DNA of 64,000 bases from Cryptomeria japonica (Eukaryota; Streptophyta; Pinopsida; Cupressales; Cupressaceae). The stretch is from positions 164,903,521-164,967,520 of the forward strand of contig NC_081406.1 of NCBI RefSeq assembly GCF_030272615.1, given 5' to 3'. This document shows positions 10,211 through 21,800 of this stretch, piece by piece. The notes under the pieces are model-generated. The model saw nothing but the letters and a program-made list of their open reading frames with translations. It did not search any database and was not told where the DNA came from. Numbering within the stretch: the first letter of the stretch is position 1; every line of letters begins with the position of its first letter. Made by a program: the position numbers and the translations under genes.

Positions 10211-13185
10211 TTAACAAACTTTCCACAAATCCTTGTTAAGTGGTCTACCACGATATTTAATCAAATGAATATTTTTTGCAACAAGAAGGTTTGAGTAATG
10301 AAGAATATGTCTATGTGTCTCAAAGTCCTCAAACAACCAGACATTAGAATTTTTGATAGGGTACCTCCATTTTATATAAGGATAAGTTAATGCCAAAATC
10401 AATAAAATGACTAATAAATAAATGATTTTAAGAGGTCTCAATACAACTCGACACAACAACGGTACCTTCTCAGCCATGTCCTTGTTACAACAATAGATCC
10501 TATTGGGTACTCAATACCCTCTCCATCAACCACTATGGAAGTCAATTTCTTTTTGGCCTCAATACAATGAAACAAAAAGTAATATGTTCCTTCTTCATTG
10601 TTCTCATCTGCAATAACTGCATATACATGACCTTCATTTAATAGGAGGATATAAGTTTATACCAAAATCAACATAAGTTAATACTAATAAATTAAGCTTA
10701 AAATTGATTTTACCCAAGTAACAAATTGCAACCCTTTACCTGGTTCAACTATGTCCGATACATGGTCAAAATCCACTGATGCTTCAATTTGGTTCATTTG
10801 TAGTGCTCTAGGAAGTTGATATGTATCTAGGGTTTGCAAAGGTCTACAAGAGCATTGGTTAACCCACTCTTTTGATTCACATTTATCCCACATAAAATGC
10901 ATACACAAAGAGAAAAGGCATGCAATCTATCTAGTATAAATAACTAGTGATGCTACATTTGAACTTCTAAATGAATGCATGCCACTTGATCCTATAAGTG
11001 TACACTAATCTAGATAGTTTTCAATGTTAGATTCACATATTAACCAAAAAATATCTAGAAACCATAGACTTACCTGCATTATCTGGTCCCATCATAGAGT
11101 TACACCATTGCACAATTTTATCTGTATCTATTAACATTGCACCATTTTCATACTTCAATTCCTCTCTTGTAAGATCTCTTTTCACACATGCCCCTGTGCC
11201 ATCATGCTCTCCCTTTTCATGCCCCACCTCAGTGAAATTCCAAAAATGTTGCACACCAGTTTTCACATGCATACTAGTCAACCAGTAGAACATCCTTGCA
11301 TTCTTGAATTGTGTGGTGCAATTGTCCGACCATATTAAGTGTTGGTTGTATCTTATATTTATTTCCCTTAAACTATCATAGAAGATTGTAAAGCATCCTT
11401 GCACAAACTCTAAGGAATGAGTACGATCATTGCTGATATAAAAGTGATATTCTCTTATAACCTTTTTGTCCTTCTAGGTGATATCATGTGCATGTATGAA
11501 TGCTATGTGTACAAAAATTGTAACTTGTGTAGAGTGGTAATACATAAATTGTACTTTATTTTGTGGCTTTAGTGTATAATTCTGAGCAGAATCAATGATA
11601 GAGACATTAGTACTGAGGGGAAAAGTGCCCTTACACAACTTCGATTGCTCATCTAACCATCTAGCTCTATATGTGTGACCTGTGTACTCATATACTAGTT
11701 TCTCTTGAAACATTGTTCATAAAATTAACTATGCATATATCCCTTTTCACTAACTCACACCTGTTTAATTCTTTTCCATCTTTAATACCATATGTGACTG
11801 ACTTGTATTTTCTAATAGAAACTAGTTCCTTACCAATTTCATGTGTGCTATCCAGATGTAGGCATCTATGCAACTATTGCAAACCACCCCATGTAGGACA
11901 AAAACCTCTGAAACACATCATCTTATAGTAAATGTACCCATCATCTCATCTACATAGTAAGATTGAAATAAATTCTCTTGGTGACTTAGGAGGTTCTTGT
12001 AGACCATATTCTTGCAAAACATTGTTAGTGTTCAAAGTACAATACATATAGCAATAAATATCATAATGCATGAAAAAATCAACATGGACCCTACAACAAC
12101 ATGTAGTACGTGCATGATTAATCTTAACATAAAATAGTTTTTTCATCTCAAAAAATCTTTGACTAATTTTAATCGGAGGAAAGCTTTGATTAAACCTTTC
12201 AGAAAATTGTGTTTGAGTCATATCTAAATTGTGTTCTAGATGTGGCTCATGATTTCTAATTTCAATTCACCTTCTAAAAACATCTCTTTGGTTGGGTGAA
12301 GCCCTTGTTTTGTCATCCCTAAATTTCTCAATTGACATTCTTAGTGCATCAACAACAACCTTGTCCTTGCGTGGGAGTCTACCTGAGAATTCCCAAAGAG
12401 AATTATTGTTAGGATCCTTAATTTTATCTCACCTATCTGAGGCATGGTGTAATGTGGTTCTACTTATCCTTAATGACTTGCTTTTTTTGCTTTTTAACTT
12501 TGACTTTTTCATTTCCTTTCCCATTATGGTTGATGTGAGGACACGATGAGAAACATTGGCATCTTTAGTGTATGATTTCGAACCAATGGCTTGGTATGCA
12601 TCAAAAATATTTCTCACAATGGTCCTTTCACTATTATTTTCAGGTGTTCTTAACCCCAAAAATTTCATTATCTCTCTAAATTTCAGATTTTTAATCATTT
12701 GCACAACTAATTGGCATCTTCCACTTTGATTTAAGTTTTCAAAATAGCTATTCCAAGTTCTTCTAACCATTCTTCTACAAGTTCTTTCAAAAACTTTATC
12801 ATGCATTGGCTTCACAATATTTTTCATCAATGTCTATTAGGAACTTTGGTTTTGTATGGATTATTCTAAGAGGTGTTAAGATTGGTGCATGCTCTTTGTT
12901 TTCACTAGGTGCGTTATGTGCATTGATCACATCAAATTCAAATGGCATATCTACTTCAATTTCATTAACATGTGCATTCATCGAATCATTTTCAAATGTT
13001 GTATGTTCATTGCATTCGTTAGGTGCATTCATCATATGTATTTGAATTGGTATTGTATGTTGATCATTTTGATTTGGTGCATTCATCGGATCAATTTTAA
13101 TTGTTGAATGTTGATCACTTTCATTAGGTGTGTTAGATGACATACCTTCATGTAATCTCCTCATACACTCCCTTTGTTCCTTCAT
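10211..13185 (-). pseudogene. Transposase-like gene, copy 2 (full length, with N-terminal part)
   Basis: The gene is readable from the ATG at 13185 to a stop at 10211. The first 128 codons are Asn/Met-rich with irregular MNAPN-like repeats. The next block (12830-12429, 133 codons) is basic, includes RRMVRRTWNSYFENLNQSGR, and ends in a Lys/Ser-rich stretch that could be a nuclear signal. A possible 50-bp intron with GTGAGA and TTCTCAG ends follows near 12385-12435. The middle part (12221-11946) has CCCRVHVDFFMHYD. The core repeats SDNCTTQFKN and GHEKGEHDGTG (11404-11033). Introns at 10632-10713 and near 10365-10465 mirror copy 1, and the tail ends NKDLWKVC. Several stops and frameshifts make it inactive; they fall at different places from those of copy 1. 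Role inferred: DNA transposon transposase. Confidence 0.7.
10632..10713 (-). other. Predicted 82-bp intron in transposase-like gene, copy 2
   Basis: Same position and length as in copy 1. The donor is GG^GTAAAATC; the acceptor reads AAATGAAG^GTC instead of AAATGTAG^GTC. The spliced product runs FVTW-GHVYAVIADENNEEG. Survival of an identical intron in two decayed copies supports a spliced ancestral gene. Confidence 0.65.
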
Positions 13186-13249
13186 TCCTCTCTTGTTCTT
13201 TCAACACATAACATCATGATGAAAATCCACAATCAAATAGAAATAAAAA

Positions 13250-13450
13250 CAAATGATCATCATTATGTTATAATATAAAGTAAAAATGATAAAATAACTT
13301 CAAAAACAATCCAAAATACAAGAAAAATAAATCATGATCAAAGCAAAAAAGCAACAAATGATCATCATTTTGTTATAATCTAAAGTAACAATGATAAAAT
13401 AACTTTAAAAAAAATCCAATATACAAGACAAATCAATCATTTCATAGCAA
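13250..13450. repeat. Imperfect direct repeat, about 106 bp x 2
   Basis: The phrase AAATGATCATCATTATGTTA at about 13250 recurs as AAATGATCATCATTTTGTTA at about 13356. It is followed in both by AAAGTAA(A/C)AATGATAAAATAACTT. AT-rich and non-coding, it lies just upstream of the transposase-like gene. Confidence 0.7.
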
Positions 13451-13719
13451 AATTGACAAAATAAATGAAAACTTGACTATTATTGTCCCAGAAAATCATG
13501 TGCAACAACAATGGGGCCTTCAAACAACTTGCAATGCTAGTTTTTAGGCTGTTGGGAGTAAAATATATGAAGATTTTACCATAACCCGTATGGGTTATAG
13601 AAACCTAATGTGAATGTTCACAATTTCTGATAACCCATATGGGTTATGCAGAACTAGAAGTTTTTGGCCTTAGTTTTGCATAATCCATACGGGTTATGCA
13701 GAATTAGGAACCAAATAGG

Positions 13720-13842
13720 AAGTGGGGAGAGAGAGAGAGAGACGGTGAAAATAGGATTAAGAGACGGATAGGAAGAGAGAGAGAGTAGGGGGTAGGAAGA
13801 GAGGGATATAATAGGATAAAGAGAGGGGGAGGGAGAGCGAGT

Positions 13843-13899
<57 letters not shown>

Positions 13900-14212
13900 T
13901 AGGATAAGGAGATGGGGAGGGAGAGAGAGGGGGGAGCGATTAGATTGGGAGATAGTGAGAGGGAGGGCATAGATGGGGAGAATATGATAACAAGAGGGAG
14001 AGGGAGAGAGAGAATATGAGAGAGAGAGAGAGAGAGAGAGAGATGAGGTAGAGAGAGAAGGAGAAGGAGAAAAGGGTGAGAGACTCGACAAAGAGAGAAG
14101 TGTGAGTGGGAGAGAGATGATATAGAACTCAAGGAGGATAATTAGGCCTCAGAATAGACAAAGATGGTGATGGAGGAAGGAAGAGCAGAGAGAGAGGAAA
14201 AGAAGAGAGACA
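13720..14212. repeat. GA-rich microsatellite region
   Basis: Purine-rich on the plus strand, with a pure (GA)n run at about 13844-13896 and further GA runs around 14018-14042. Long minus-strand frames here encode only Ser/Leu repeats and are chance products. Confidence 0.9.
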
Positions 14213-14224
14213 TGCATGTATACA

Positions 14225-14331
14225 AACACACACACATATATATATATATATGCATATATATATATATGCATATATACATATATATGTATATATATATATA
14301 TGGATATATATATATATATATGTATATATGC

Positions 14332-14365
<34 letters not shown>

Positions 14366-14420
14366 GCATATATATATATGCATATATATATATATATATG
14401 CATATATACATACACATATG
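14225..14420. repeat. AT-type microsatellite (TATATA/TGCATA)
   Basis: Alternating TATATA with regularly interspersed TGCATATA and ACATATA. Six overlapping frames on both strands encode Tyr/Ile repeats and are artefacts. Confidence 0.95.
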
Positions 14421-14530
14421 TGTAGTAAATGCTAAGTTTACAAGCATACATTATTATGCCTTCATAACTCGTATGGGTTTTGTGAAACACAAAATAATGG
14501 TTTTAGTTTGACATAACCCGTACGAGTTAT

Positions 14531-15214
14531 AATGATCAAGTGGGTATCTATAAAATTACCACCATAATCTCACACATCTTCTTAGTTTTCTGACCATATA
14601 AATTTTTCTATTTTTGGACAACATTAGCATAGTAAACTTTAATTTTCCTTACCAGTGCCTTGGCAGTCCTCACAAACATATGTCTACCATGTTTTTAAAA
14701 AGTTTTGATATACTTCAACAAAGTTAAAATAAATTATATATTATCGTTCTACATTAGATTCTATACACTTAAAAAAAGAAGTTTGCATTTTCAATTATTT
14801 TGATGCAAGTTATACCCAACACATGAACATATACCAAATTTTCAAGATGTCGTCACTTCAAAAAATAATTAAAAACAATTCTTAATGGAAAATTACAAAA
14901 AAATATGCAACTTCTAGATCTCACTCTTACCTATCATCTTATGAAAGGGTTTTTCAAAATACTAAATCTAACTATATATTTTGTGCAATACACAAAAACA
15001 ACTATGTTATATTTTTTATGAAATAATCAGGAATATTTTTTCATGCGTGAGAGGTTTGACCCTCTTAATATTATCCAATTTTTAAAAACTTTAGTAGTTT
15101 AGAAACTAGATTTATAGGACTACAATTCATATTATTTTCTCAACTCCTTATTTTGAGTGCATGACCTTCAAATATCTCTTTGAAGTTTAGGTTTATCTAT
15201 TTAAAAAAAAAAGT
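14531..15214. other. AT-rich stretch without recognised features
   Basis: I see no gene, clear repeat or LTR end here. It must contain the 5' break of the following copia gene, because its gag, protease and 5' LTR are missing and no primer site is visible. Confidence 0.5.
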
Positions 15215-17549
15215 GGTCACTTATACCCCCATTTTTGTTCACCATCTTGGTGCACTTACCCATACATACCTCAAATTATTAAGCCAACAAATACCTTATT
15301 TGATGAGTTTCAAAGAGGTAAGCAAACAAAGGCCAGTTTTAAGACAAAAGAATACTCAACTACAAGACCTCTTGAGCTTGTGCATACTGATTTGTGTGGG
15401 CCTACAAGACTAGGAGCCTTAGATGGAGAAATATACTTTATGTTGTTGATAGATGATTTCTCTAGGATGACATGGGTCACCTTCCCGCAAGACAAGTCTC
15501 AAGCCTATGAAAGATTCAAAATCTTCAGGAAGATGGTAGAAAAGGAAAGTGGATACAAGCTAAAATATCTGAGATTAGACTGTGGAGGTGAGCTCACATC
15601 CAATGAGTTTAAAGATTATTGTGAGAGACATGGAATCAAAAGACAATAATCTAACTCTAGGACACCACAACAAAATAGTGTCATGGAAATGTAAAATAAG
15701 ACAATCAAGGAGATGGGAAGAACAATGCTAAATGAAGTAAATTTGTCTTGTATATTGGAAAGAGGCAATCCACACTATAGGATATACATAAAACAGAGTT
15801 CAATTAAGAGTAAATAGAAAAATGACACCTTACAAGTTATGGTATGATAGGAGACCTTCTGTCAATTATTTCAAGGTGTTTGGTAGCAAGTGCTTCATCA
15901 AAAGAGATGAAGATGGACTAGGAAGTTTTGATTCAAGAAGTGATGAAGGTATCTTCTTGGGGCACTCTACTCATAGCAAGGCCTACAAGTGTTTCAAAAA
16001 AAGACTAAAGAAGGTGATTGAGAGTATACATGTAAGAGTGGATTAAGATATACATAAAGGTAAATAGAGCATAATAAGTCAAATTGAAGAATCATACAGT
16101 GAGGATGAAGAGCAATTTGAAAGTGAGCAAGAAGAAGTACCTAACAAGACTCCAAATAGATATGTGCAAAAGAATCACCTTGAAGAGAAGATCACAGGCA
16201 ACAAAAATGAGGGTGTACAAAATAGAAGAAGACTTGCAAGAAATAATGAACAAGTAAATTTTTTCCTTATGACTGAGATGGAACCCAAAATATACGATGA
16301 GGCCAACAAAAGTGAGAAGTGGATGAAGTCTATGGAAGAAGAGATACTATAAATTGAAAAGAATAAAACATGGGATTTGGTTCCTAGGCAAGCAAACAAG
16401 AATGTCATTGGGACTAAATGGGTCTACATGAACAAGATTATTGAAGAAAGGAAAGTGATAAGGAACAAATAAAGACTTGTGTGTAAGGGATATGCTCAAG
16501 TAGAGGGCATAGATTTTGAAGAAACATTTTCTCCAGTTGCTAGACTTGAAGCAATCAAAATGTTTTTGGCATTCTCAGCTCATAAAGGATACAAAGTATA
16601 TTAGATGAATGTAAAGTTTGCATTCTTGAATGGTAATATTAAATAAGAGGTCTATATTGAGCAACCTAAGGGATTTCAGCTACACCTAAGGGATTTTAGC
16701 TACACGAGGATGAGAAATATGTGTGAAAATTGAGAAAATCTTTATATGGTCTGAAGCAAGAACCTAGAGCATGGTATTCTAGGTTAAATAAGTACCTCCA
16801 TTAGCAAGGTTTCAAAAAGGGAAATGTTGACAACAACCTGTACATTAAGGTGAATGGAGATCACATGATCATTGTTGTGGTTTCTATAGATGACATTATT
16901 TTTGGAGGCAACAAGGATATTTAATGCAAAGAGTTTGTTGATCAAATGCAATCTGAGTTTGTGATGTCAATGCTTGGAGAGCTGTCATATTTCCTTAGTT
17001 TGCAAATTTCTCAGTTAGATAAAGGAATTTTTATCTCACAAACCAAGTATGCAAGAGAAATGTTGAAAATTTTCAAATGGAGGACATCAAACTAGTTAGT
17101 ACTCCCATGATGACAGGATGCAAATTAAGCAAGGATGATGGGTCACTTAGTGTAGATCAGACCTTGTATAGACCCATGATTGGTAGTCTATTGTATCTCA
17201 TAGCTTCAAGGCCTAATATTGTGCAAGCAGTGTGTTTGGTAGCCAGATTCCAAGCTGCTCCAATGCAATTGCATGTAAATGTTGCTAGAAGAATCTTTGA
17301 ATATCTGCAAGGAACTCTTAGTTATGGCTTGTGGTATCCAAAGAAAGGAGACTTCACTTACAAGCCTTTACTGATGTTGATTGCAAATGTTGCGTAGATG
17401 ATAGAAAGAGAACCAGTGATGGAGATTTCTACCTTAGTAAAAGATTGGTCTCATGGCACAACAAGAAGCAAGATTCTATCTCTCTATCCATAGCTAAAGC
17501 AAAGTATATAGTAGCTACCACATGTTGTTCACAGGTTTTATGGATGAAA
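15215..17549 (+). pseudogene. Copia element B pol: integrase, RT, RNase H (5'-truncated, interrupted)
   Basis: The integrase core reads LVHTDLCGP (first Asp) and LRLDCGGEL (second Asp), then NSVMEM followed by a stop (third acidic Glu kept) at 15360-15700. RT follows with TWDLVPRQANKNVIGTKWVY (about 16370) and a catalytic SIDDIIFGG in place of the usual YVDD (about 16890). RNase H spans about 17090-17549, with RPMIGSLLYLIASRPNI and VDDRKRTSDG. The usual acidic residue of AEAEY is Lys here (AKAKY). There are at least ten stops or frameshifts. Gag and protease are absent; a GAG-pre-integrase remnant may start near 15230. The frame is cut at 17549 by element A and resumes after 35907. Confidence 0.9.
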
Positions 17550-17554
17550 CAAAC

Positions 17555-17908
17555 TGTAGACACCTAAAATTGTCATGTCTAATTAAATAAATATCTTTAT
17601 CTATTTAATTACTTTAGCCTAATTCTTCTATTAATTAAATAAATCTTTATTTATTTAATTAATTCATTTATCCTCTTCTAGCCATATTTCTCATTTAAAT
17701 AAATACATTTATTTATTTAAAATTACCCTTTTCCTAAATTAAATAAATACTTTTATTTATTTAATTGATCCCTATTCTTCTATTAATTAAATAAATCTTT
17801 ATTTATTTAATTAATTCATTAACCTTTTCTACCCATGACACATGTCATTCATCTCTTAATTCATACATTACCTACCCTCTCATTATTTTCTTATTTTCTC
17901 TACCTACC
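17555..17908 (+). mobile_element. Element A left LTR, first part
   Basis: Begins TGTAGACACC and contains five to six TTTATTTATTTAATTAA-type blocks with pairing AATTAAATAAAT blocks. Compared with 35121-35474 I count 6 differences in 354 bases. It breaks at ACCTACC, where element G inserted. Confidence 0.92.
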
Positions 17909-18796
17909 TATAATGTCCTCTTACTAGTTTTTACATCAGATTTGATATTCTTTTTTATTTTTAATGCAATACAACAAAATTTCCACCAAATAAAGATTTC
18001 TTCGAAAACCGCCAAATCGGGTATACCCAAAACAATGCCAAAAGTAACACAACTTTAGATATTCTTCATAAATCTGAGAATAAACATTTCCAGAAAATTT
18101 TTGGCAGCATAACGGCTTATAAAATGACACTTCCAGATCTGCAAAAGAGTTTTACAAAATATCTCCAAAAATGGAGTTCAATACAAAGCTCAACGGGCTC
18201 CAAAACAACACAAAAATAGCCTAGAAACACCAAAATCACTATCAAACTCACATAGAAAAAGAATCATGATCCAACACACTTATTCCACTCTATTTTAACA
18301 AAAAAATGGCTGCAATACAGCAGAAAACCAAACTGATACATAAAACTTAACTGAAAACACAAACCCTTGTTGAAACACACTTGTGAACACACCCAAAACA
18401 CACACAAATCTGCATTGTTTGGCACAAAAGCAAACTCTGCATGAGGTTGCACATGGAAGAGCCTCAAACTCTCATCCCTACCCTTCCTGGAAACCTACAA
18501 ACTCCCATCTTTGGGTCTCCTTCTCCATAGGTTTAGCAGCCTATGAAGAATAACAAAGCAATGAGCAAAAATCAAGTCCAAGAATGAGCCCAAAATGTTT
18601 CCAAACCCTCTAAAAAGAGTGCATAACCCTAACTCATGACCAAGAGGGTAGAATAATTATATTTTCAATGAAATTTAATTCCTCTCATCCCATTGGTTGC
18701 CAAAAATCAGACACTTTTCCCAAAAAGTTATTTAAAACACCTCACTACCATAGGAAAAGTTATTAATTTGAATTGTTTTGAAAAGGGGACATGACA
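17909..18796 (-). mobile_element. Element G 3' LTR
   Basis: On the minus strand it starts TGTCATGTCCCC at 18796, straight after the polypurine tract. It ends at 17909 in GGACATTATA, where the other copy ends GGACATTACA. By eye the two LTRs differ at about 57 of 888 positions. Confidence 0.92.
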
Positions 18797-19023
18797 AGTC
18801 CTCCCTCCCAAATATTGCTTTTCCTCAAGAAATGAAGGTTGGGATGTTCAATAATCTCTACTCCTTCCCAAGTTGCATCCTCTAATGGTAATCCCTTCCA
18901 TTTGACTAGATGCTTTGTGATGTTTCTATTTCTCAATCTTCTTTCCCTTGTATCCAACACCTCCTCCGGTATTAAAACTAATTTCCCTTCATCATCAAGA
19001 GGTGGTAACTCTATAGATACCAT
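18763..19023 (-). CDS. Element G chromodomain (C-terminus of pol)
   Basis: The fragment contains ITKHLVKWKGLPLEDATWEG followed by EIIEHPNLHFL, a canonical chromodomain with the aromatic and Trp positions kept. In chromoviruses this module follows integrase and helps target insertion to chromatin with particular histone marks. The frame differs from the upstream integrase block (frameshift between 19119 and 19023). It runs slightly into the LTR before stopping. It is a remnant of the polyprotein rather than a free-standing gene. Confidence 0.88.
   Translation of the reverse strand: MVSIELPPLDDEGKLVLIPEEVLDTRERRLRNRNITKHLVKWKGLPLEDATWEGVEIIEHPNLHFLRKSNIWEGGLVMSPFQNNSN
18797..18814 (-). other. 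Element G polypurine tract
   Basis: On the minus strand the bases just before the 3' LTR read TTTGGGAGGGAGGACT. This purine run primes plus-strand DNA synthesis. Confidence 0.8.
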
Positions 19024-19118
19024 GACCTACTATCCAATAACCTTATTTAAGCAAGAAACATGAAAAACATTATGTATTTTTCTATTAGGTGGAAGCTCCA
19101 ATTCATAAGCTACCTCTC

Positions 19119-20207
19119 CTATTTTTTGATGATCTTATAGGGCCCATAAAACCTTGGCTTGAGCTTCTCTACCCCACTCCTCTTCAAGGTACTTTTCTTA
19201 TATGGTTGCAACCTAAAAAATATCAATTCTCCTACCTCAAAAACTCTTTCTGTTCTCTTTCTATCTACATACAATTTTTGCTGATTTTGTGCATGTTGTA
19301 GATTATCCTTGAGAGACTTGAGTATGTTTTGGCTTTGCTCAATAAAATCATGTGCTACAGGTACTCTATTATCTGAAAGTAATAGATCAACAAAGGAAAG
19401 GGCATCATAACCATAGAGAGCATGGAAAGGAGGCATACCAATAGAAATATGATGAGAGGTATTGTAACAATACTCCCCTAGATGCAACCATTTTACCCAA
19501 GCATGCTGCTGATTTGAAACATAGTTCCTCAAGTATCCCTCTATCCATTTATTAACTATTTCTGTTTGTCCATCTATTTGAGGATGATAGCTAGTACTAG
19601 GAGTGAGTTCTATCCCTGTCAAATGAAAGAGTTCCTTCCAAAAAGAGATGATAAATTTACTATCTTTATCACTAACAATGTTCTTAGGCAAGCCATGCAA
19701 TCTAAAAATTTCTTTGAAGAACAATTCTGCCACTTGTGATGCCTTGAAATCAGATGCAATAGGAAAGAAATGTGCATACTTGGTTATCCTATCTACTAAT
19801 ACATATATAAAATCCTTACCTTGAGCCTTAGGCAAACCTGTAATGAAGTCCTTGGAAATACTTTCCCATTTTTGTTCAGGAATGGGAAGTGGTTGCAATA
19901 ATCCAGCTAGAAAAATCTACTCACTCTTGTTTTGTTGGCATACCATGCATTCCTTAATGTGTTTGAGAACATCCTCCTTCATATCCTTCCACACAAAATG
20001 CTCTCAGATCTGCCTATATGTTTTGAAATATCCTTGATGACCAGCCAATGGTGTGTCATGAAAGGCCCTTAATATCTTTTCCTTAATCTTTGATCCTGGC
20101 ACAAAAAATATCCTATTCTTGTAATAGATCAGCTCATCAATAACTTTGTATCTATTATCATCCACTAACTCATGCAATATATTAGTGGCAAAGGAATCTT
20201 TAGCATA
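19119..20207 (-). pseudogene. Element G integrase
   Basis: The open part 19898-19119 holds the catalytic core: SKDFITGLPKAQG (first Asp), VSDKDSKFI (second Asp) and DGQTEIVNKWIE (Glu). All three acidic residues are kept. The tail contains FEVGELIFFRLQPYKKSTL and LKPRFYGPYKI, the GPY/F-type DNA-binding region. The zinc-binding N-terminal part (20207-19900) is interrupted by stops; CQQN is still visible next to a stop near 19920. It inserts retrotransposon cDNA into the genome. The frame is shared with the RT and RNase H blocks upstream. Confidence 0.9.
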
Positions 20208-20663
20208 CTATGAAATTATGGAATCCTTCCAATCAACAGAAATAGATGTTAAAGAACATAGAGTGGGCTTCCTTGAAAGAGCATCAACAACTACATTTTT
20301 CTTTCCTTTTACATACTCAATCTCAAAATCATAGGCTAGCAATTTACTCACCCATTTTTGTTGATGGTCATTCAAATCCCTTTGGTTTAAAAATAACTTG
20401 AGACTATTATGATCTGTCTTCACAACAAATCTCCCACATACCAAATATTGTCAGAATTTGTCAAGTGCATGCATGATAGCTAGCATTTCCTTGTCATAGA
20501 TGGAATACCCTCTTTCTAGTTGATTCAATTTTCTGCTCTCAAATGCTATTGGATGTCCCTTTTGAGTTAGGACAGCTCCTATACCTTCTCTAGAAGCATC
20601 ACATTCAACAACAAAAGGTAAGGAGAAATCTAGAATTGCAAGTATGAGGCATGAACTCATCAC
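20208..20663 (-). pseudogene. Element G RNase H
   Basis: Two open pieces (20663-20451 and 20444-20208) share one frame separated by a single stop. They read VECDASREGIGAVLTQKG, YSIYDKEMLAIMHALDKF, KTDHNSLKLF and VVDALSRKP, so the acidic residues of Ty3/gypsy RNase H are present. The enzyme would degrade the RNA strand of the RNA-DNA hybrid during reverse transcription. Confidence 0.9.
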
Positions 20664-21800
20664 CTCCTTAAGTTTATCAAATGTTTTCTATGCCATTTCT
20701 GTCCATACAAAGGCTCCTTTCTTAGTCAAATCAGTCAAAGGGGCAGCAAGCTAAGAAAATCCTTTGACAAACCTTCTATAGTAGCTACACAACCCAAAGA
20801 ACCCCCTCAACTATGTAAGACTGGTGGGTGGTGGCCAATCCAAAATTGCTTGAATCTTTTGTTGATAAACTTGTACTCCCTTGCAGCTTATAACATGTCC
20901 CAAGAATAGAATCTCAGTCAAACCAAACTCACATTTGGATAATTTAGCATAGAAGGATTGCTGCTCCAAGATGCCCAAAATAGTATCTATATGCTCTAAA
21001 TGCTCTTTCCATGTTTTACTATAAATCAAAATATCATCAAAGAACACCAAAACAAATTTTTGAAGATGCTTGTTGAATACCTTATTCATACAAGATTGGA
21101 ATGTTGCTGGTGCATTAGTAAGACCAAAGGGCATAACAAGAAATTCAAAGTGCCCATAGTGACATCTAAAAGCAGTCTTTTCTACATCTTCCTTCCTCAT
21201 GTGAATTTGATGGTAACCTGATCTCAAGTCAATTTTTGAAAAGTATAACGCACCATGTAACTCATCAATGAGCTCATCTATACGAGGTATGGGATACCTA
21301 TTTTTATGGTCTTCTTGTTTAGGGCCCTGTAATCTATGCACATTCTCATTGTACCATCCTTTTTTTTTACAAGTACCACAGAAGATGCAAATGGGCTAGA
21401 GCTAGGCCTTATGAATCCCATGTCCAAGAGTTCCTTAATAATCTTTTCTATTTCCTCTTTATAACCCCTTGGATGGCAGTATGGAGTAGTTATAACAGGT
21501 TTTTCACCTTGTTCTAATTCTATAACATGCTCAAATCCCCTATCTGGTGGTAATCCTAGGAGCAAATCATTGAAAACTAGACTATGCTTATCAAGAATTT
21601 TCTGAATTTCAAAATGGAAATTACCTTGTCCCTTGGAAGAGCTCATGGGATGGATTATGATTCCTACTGCCCATGCTACTTGTCCTCCTCGAAAGGTCCT
21701 CTCCATCCTCTTTGCAGTGACCACCCTGGGTGCTCCATTTGATAAGCCCCTTAATAGGACTTCTTTCCCATTGGACTGGAACTTGAACTCCATTGTTTGA
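20664..21800 (-). pseudogene. Element G reverse transcriptase
   Basis: The N-terminal part ends the previous frame block ([31 protein letters not shown]) and stops at 21278. A frameshift moves the rest to 21341-20811: [33 protein letters not shown] and the catalytic FFDDILIYSK. Both catalytic aspartates are intact. The thumb and connection region from 20810 to 20664 has stops. RT copies genomic RNA into cDNA in cytoplasmic particles. Confidence 0.92.

Larger units (their letters stand above)
8437..12592. repeat. Tandem duplication, unit 2 (about 4.15 kb)
   Basis: Direct repeat of 2821-8436 without the solo LTR. It has 75 extra bases (about 9172-9246) between two copies of AAATGA, where unit 1 has a single AAATGA near 3546. 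A deletion between short direct repeats in unit 1 explains this simply. At its right end the homology runs on into the only complete 5' part of the gene. Confidence 0.9.
13581..14530. repeat. Array of 18-bp palindromes on a 49-50 bp period, split by microsatellites
   Basis: The motif ATAACCC(R)TA(Y)GGGTTAT occurs at 13581, 13630, 13680, 14464 and 14513. The copy at 13630-13647 is a perfect palindrome; the others have one or two mismatched arms. Spacing is 49, 50 and 49 bp within the two groups, and the spacers share a TTTTGG(C)CTTAGTTT(T)G(C/A)CATAA core. About 735 bp of (GA)n and (AT)n sequence now separates the third and fourth copies. The array stands in the 5' flank of the transposase-like gene, about 400 bp from its start. 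Confidence 0.85.

Noticed and set aside
13654-14511. Long overlapping frames on both strands (Ser/Leu-rich and Tyr/Ile-rich, up to 145 codons)
   Set aside because: They are translations of (GA)n and (AT)n microsatellites; composition is fully explained by the repeats.
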